DNA from: Lewinella cohaerens DSM 23179
GTDB lineage: Bacteria; Bacteroidota; Bacteroidia; Chitinophagales; Saprospiraceae
Assembly (NCBI RefSeq): GCF_000379805.1
Contig: NZ_KB903554.1
Coordinates: forward strand, 249,077 to 301,046
DNA: 51,970 bases
Direction: 5' to 3'
This document shows, in pieces, positions 50,037 to 51,970 of the stretch; the stretch's first letter is position 1; each line of letters opens with the position of its first letter. Made by a program: the position numbers and the translations under genes. The notes below the pieces were generated by a model that saw nothing but the letters and a program-made list of their open reading frames with translations, was not told the DNA's origin and ran no database searches.

Positions 50037-51970
50037 TTACAGGAATTTTTTCATACGTAAATGGATAGTAAACCCATCTCCGTTCAAGATGGACAATTCA
50101 GCTCCTAATCGTTGAGCTCGCATTCTGAGGTTGGCCAAGCCCTGGCCTTTCTTCCCTTTTTTGGTCGTGTTCTCTCCATCTCCTACTCCATCATCTTTGA
50201 TGAGTAATTCAAAATGATTACCACGATTCCCCATCCATATATCAACATGCTTGGCTTGAGCATGCTTCGCTACGTTATTGATAGCTTCTTTGTAGATAAA
50301 GTAAATATTTTGGCGAATATTAGCAGGAATCGGGCCGTCAGTCTCCATTTGGTGCGTCTCCAGGTGATAACGAATTTCAATGGGTAAAAGCACCTCATCT
50401 GCGTGTTCCTCCATCCTGTTGATCAACTCTCTAAGTCGATCTCGGCGAGAGTCAATCGACCAAATAACATCGCTCATTTTTGACATGGCACGCTGGCTGG
50501 CTTGTCGGATATTTTGCAGCTTCAAATCCAGTGTTGGCTCGTTGATTTGCGACCTCAGCAATTCTGACTGCAAAGAAATCCCGGCCAATAAGCCGCTAAC
50601 TTCATCATGAAGGTCGCTGGCCAGCTGTGTTCTTAACCTTTCCATGCGTAGCTTTTCTTCTAGGCGATAGCGTAAAACACCATAAACCAAAGCTGCAAGA
50701 AACAATACCAACACCATTAAAAACCAAGTTCTTTTGTAGAAAACTTCTTTCACCGACATATTGAGTACCAGCGATTGATTTCCCCAATTCCCATTAGGGT
50801 CTGCGCCTTGTACATAAATCTTATAGTCCCCTGATTTGATATTATTATACCTCAAACTCCGATCACCTTTCAAGTAGATCCACTCCTGATCTGGATCATC
50901 ACCTATACGGTAACGAAACTGATTATTGGCCGTAGGCGTATAAATCGGCAAAGCAAAATCAAAACTGAAATAAGAAAAATGAGGCTCGATAACAAGCGAA
51001 GGGTTCTCCAAAAGATTTGCCGATACAACGATAGTAGAGTCTAGCTTACTATTATAATGAGAAAAACTCGTCAGCAGCACCCGTGGAATATCTCTACTCA
51101 CCAGCAGCTCATCCTCTTTAAATGCGTTAATCCCATTTACTCCACCAAAATAATAATGTCCATCTTCTGCCTTAAGTGCAGAAAACCGATTAAATTCATT
51201 GTGGCTTAAGCCATCGATCTGAAAAAAGCTGCGGGAATCATCTCGTTCAGGTGTAAAATAGGACAATCCGTTATAGGTGCTTACCCATAAAGCCCCCGGA
51301 CCGCTAGGCAAAATACAGGCTATCGTATTAGAAGCCAAGCCATCTTTTGTCGTATACGACTCCCAATGGCCTGTTGTTTGATCATAAGAAGAAAGACCAT
51401 TGAGTGTACCTACCCAAAGTGTATTATCCCTGTCTAAAAACAGTGAGAAAATAATATTATCTGCCAGTTTAACAGATAGTGCATCAGGTGCATTGGTATC
51501 ACTTCCGCGAATAAACCGCTGCCAACTGAGATCGTTTCTATTTACTACAAACAAGCCTTGCTCGGTACCCACCCAAATCGTCTCTGCATCAATCAATATG
51601 TACCTAATGTAAGTTGCCGAAAAAGGATTCTTCCCCTGACTATCAACAAAGCGTTTAAAGACCTGCTCTTCCTTATTAAAGAAAACTAAAGCCCCTCGGT
51701 TTTCACTTGATCGCGCACCAAGAATAAAGTTGTCGTTATCTAGCTGTGCATAGGCGGTAAAAGCATCAGGATATTCAAAAATGTGGTTATTACAGTTCTC
51801 CAAATCATACTGATGCAGGTATCCAATCCGGCGGTCCGTCCCATCACCAGTAACGCCCCACAAGTAACCTGTTGTATCATACCAAATACCCTGACAATTA
51901 TTGTAATCAAGGAAATTACCGTACTTGTCATGTAAACGTATAGTGTCAATCAGGTCAGTAGAAGTATCTA
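50037..51970 (-). CDS. Sensor histidine kinase with Reg_prop propeller and Y_Y_Y domain, partial (5' end outside window)
   Basis: The frame is open to the right edge: upstream of the TTG at 51863 the codons continue without a stop to 51970, so the true start lies outside. The visible ~644 residues contain ligand-binding propeller repeats (AETIWVGTEQGLFVVNR; DNTLWVGTLNGLSSYDQ; PGALWVSTYNGLSYF), a Y_Y_Y domain (FRYRIGDDPDQEWIYLKGDR ... YKIYVQGADPNGNWG), one membrane segment (WFLMVLVLFLAALVYGVL), then a HisKA_3 domain with LASDLHDEVSGLLAGISLQS, where His is the phosphate acceptor. A HATPase domain follows (FIYKEAINNVAKHAQA, KDDGVGDG, GQGLANLRMRAQRL). This is the non-hybrid NarL/LuxR-type of the periplasm-sensing kinases of the phylum. 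The partner regulator is not in the window. Confidence 0.88.
   Translation of the reverse strand, partial: DTSTDLIDTIRLHDKYGNFLDYNNCQGIWYDTTGYLWGVTGDGTDRRIGYLHQYDLENCNNHIFEYPDAFTAYAQLDNDNFILGARSSENRGALVFFNKEEQVFKRFVDSQGKNPFSATYIRYILIDAETIWVGTEQGLFVVNRNDLSWQRFIRGSDTNAPDALSVKLADNIIFSLFLDRDNTLWVGTLNGLSSYDQTTGHWESYTTKDGLASNTIACILPSGPGALWVSTYNGLSYFTPERDDSRSFFQIDGLSHNEFNRFSALKAEDGHYYFGGVNGINAFKEDELLVSRDIPRVLLTSFSHYNSKLDSTIVVSANLLENPSLVIEPHFSYFSFDFALPIYTPTANNQFRYRIGDDPDQEWIYLKGDRSLRYNNIKSGDYKIYVQGADPNGNWGNQSLVLNMSVKEVFYKRTWFLMVLVLFLAALVYGVLRYRLEEKLRMERLRTQLASDLHDEVSGLLAGISLQSELLRSQINEPTLDLKLQNIRQASQRAMSKMSDVIWSIDSRRDRLRELINRMEEHADEVLLPIEIRYHLETHQMETDGPIPANIRQNIYFIYKEAINNVAKHAQAKHVDIWMGNRGNHFELLIKDDGVGDGENTTKKGKKGQGLANLRMRAQRLGAELSILNGDGFTIHLRMKKFL

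Overview
The window reads as chromosomal DNA from a bacterium of the phylum Bacteroidota, most likely order Saprospirales (Lewinella-like). The evidence is two secreted proteins with C-terminal type IX secretion (T9SS) sorting domains, SprB-type 'YxWSNG' repeats, many Bacteroidota-style lipoproteins, promoter-like TAnnTTTG boxes, little sign of Shine-Dalgarno sequences, and O-acetylhomoserine-type methionine synthesis behind an S-box riboswitch. Base composition looks to be in the mid-40s % G+C. I see no rRNA, tRNA, CRISPR array, prophage or transposase.

Layout. 1-11 kb: a cPLA2-like lipoprotein (cut by the left edge), a HAD phosphatase, a giant FAD/Fe-S 2-hydroxyacid dehydrogenase, a SprB-repeat T9SS cargo protein, a tandem universal stress protein (USP), a TPR-S41 protease lipoprotein and threonine aldolase. 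11-20 kb: an envelope and stress block with an L,D-transpeptidase, two more tandem USPs, a CBS-pair protein, small lipoproteins, a calcineurin-like phosphoesterase and a coiled-coil membrane protein. 19.5-24.5 kb: a translationally coupled DUF4956 / CotH-kinase-beta-helix pair bracketed by two 111-bp palindromic repeats, then an RlpA-SPOR protein. 24.7-34.8 kb: a CarboxypepD_reg lipoprotein, MATE exporter, oligopeptidase B, YceI protein, an AraC regulator with a CxxCH protein and DUF1772 protein (followed by the tail of a lost NmrA-type gene), glgA and purU. 35-40.5 kb: a membrane-anchored squalene-cyclase-fold protein, OsmC, the sulfur-assimilation unit metY-metX and a 1-Cys peroxiredoxin. 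40.7-52 kb: an M28 peptidase, two small dockerin-like secreted proteins beside a 1320-residue cohesin/SprB/dockerin T9SS protein, a helical-repeat protein, an FAH-family hydrolase and a Reg_prop/Y_Y_Y sensor kinase cut by the right edge.

The most interesting signal is the metY leader (36.78-37.18 kb). A promoter with a good spacer is followed by an S-box (SAM-I) riboswitch, and nine bases later by a 32-codon open frame that ends in six consecutive cysteine codons and a stop. Two mutually exclusive pairings lie between that stop and metY. This looks like a dual sensor, reading SAM by RNA and charged Cys-tRNA by ribosome stalling at a polycysteine leader peptide, in front of the genes that make homocysteine.

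A second theme is unannotated intergenic DNA structure. There is a 111-133-bp hairpin family (three copies), a 3'-end-associated structured repeat (three copies, all in the same sense as the preceding gene), a 169-bp palindrome next to four tandem hairpins, a REPIN-like pair behind metX, and arrays of 7-8-bp tandem repeats. All functional statements come from reading motifs by eye; no similarity search or folding program was run.
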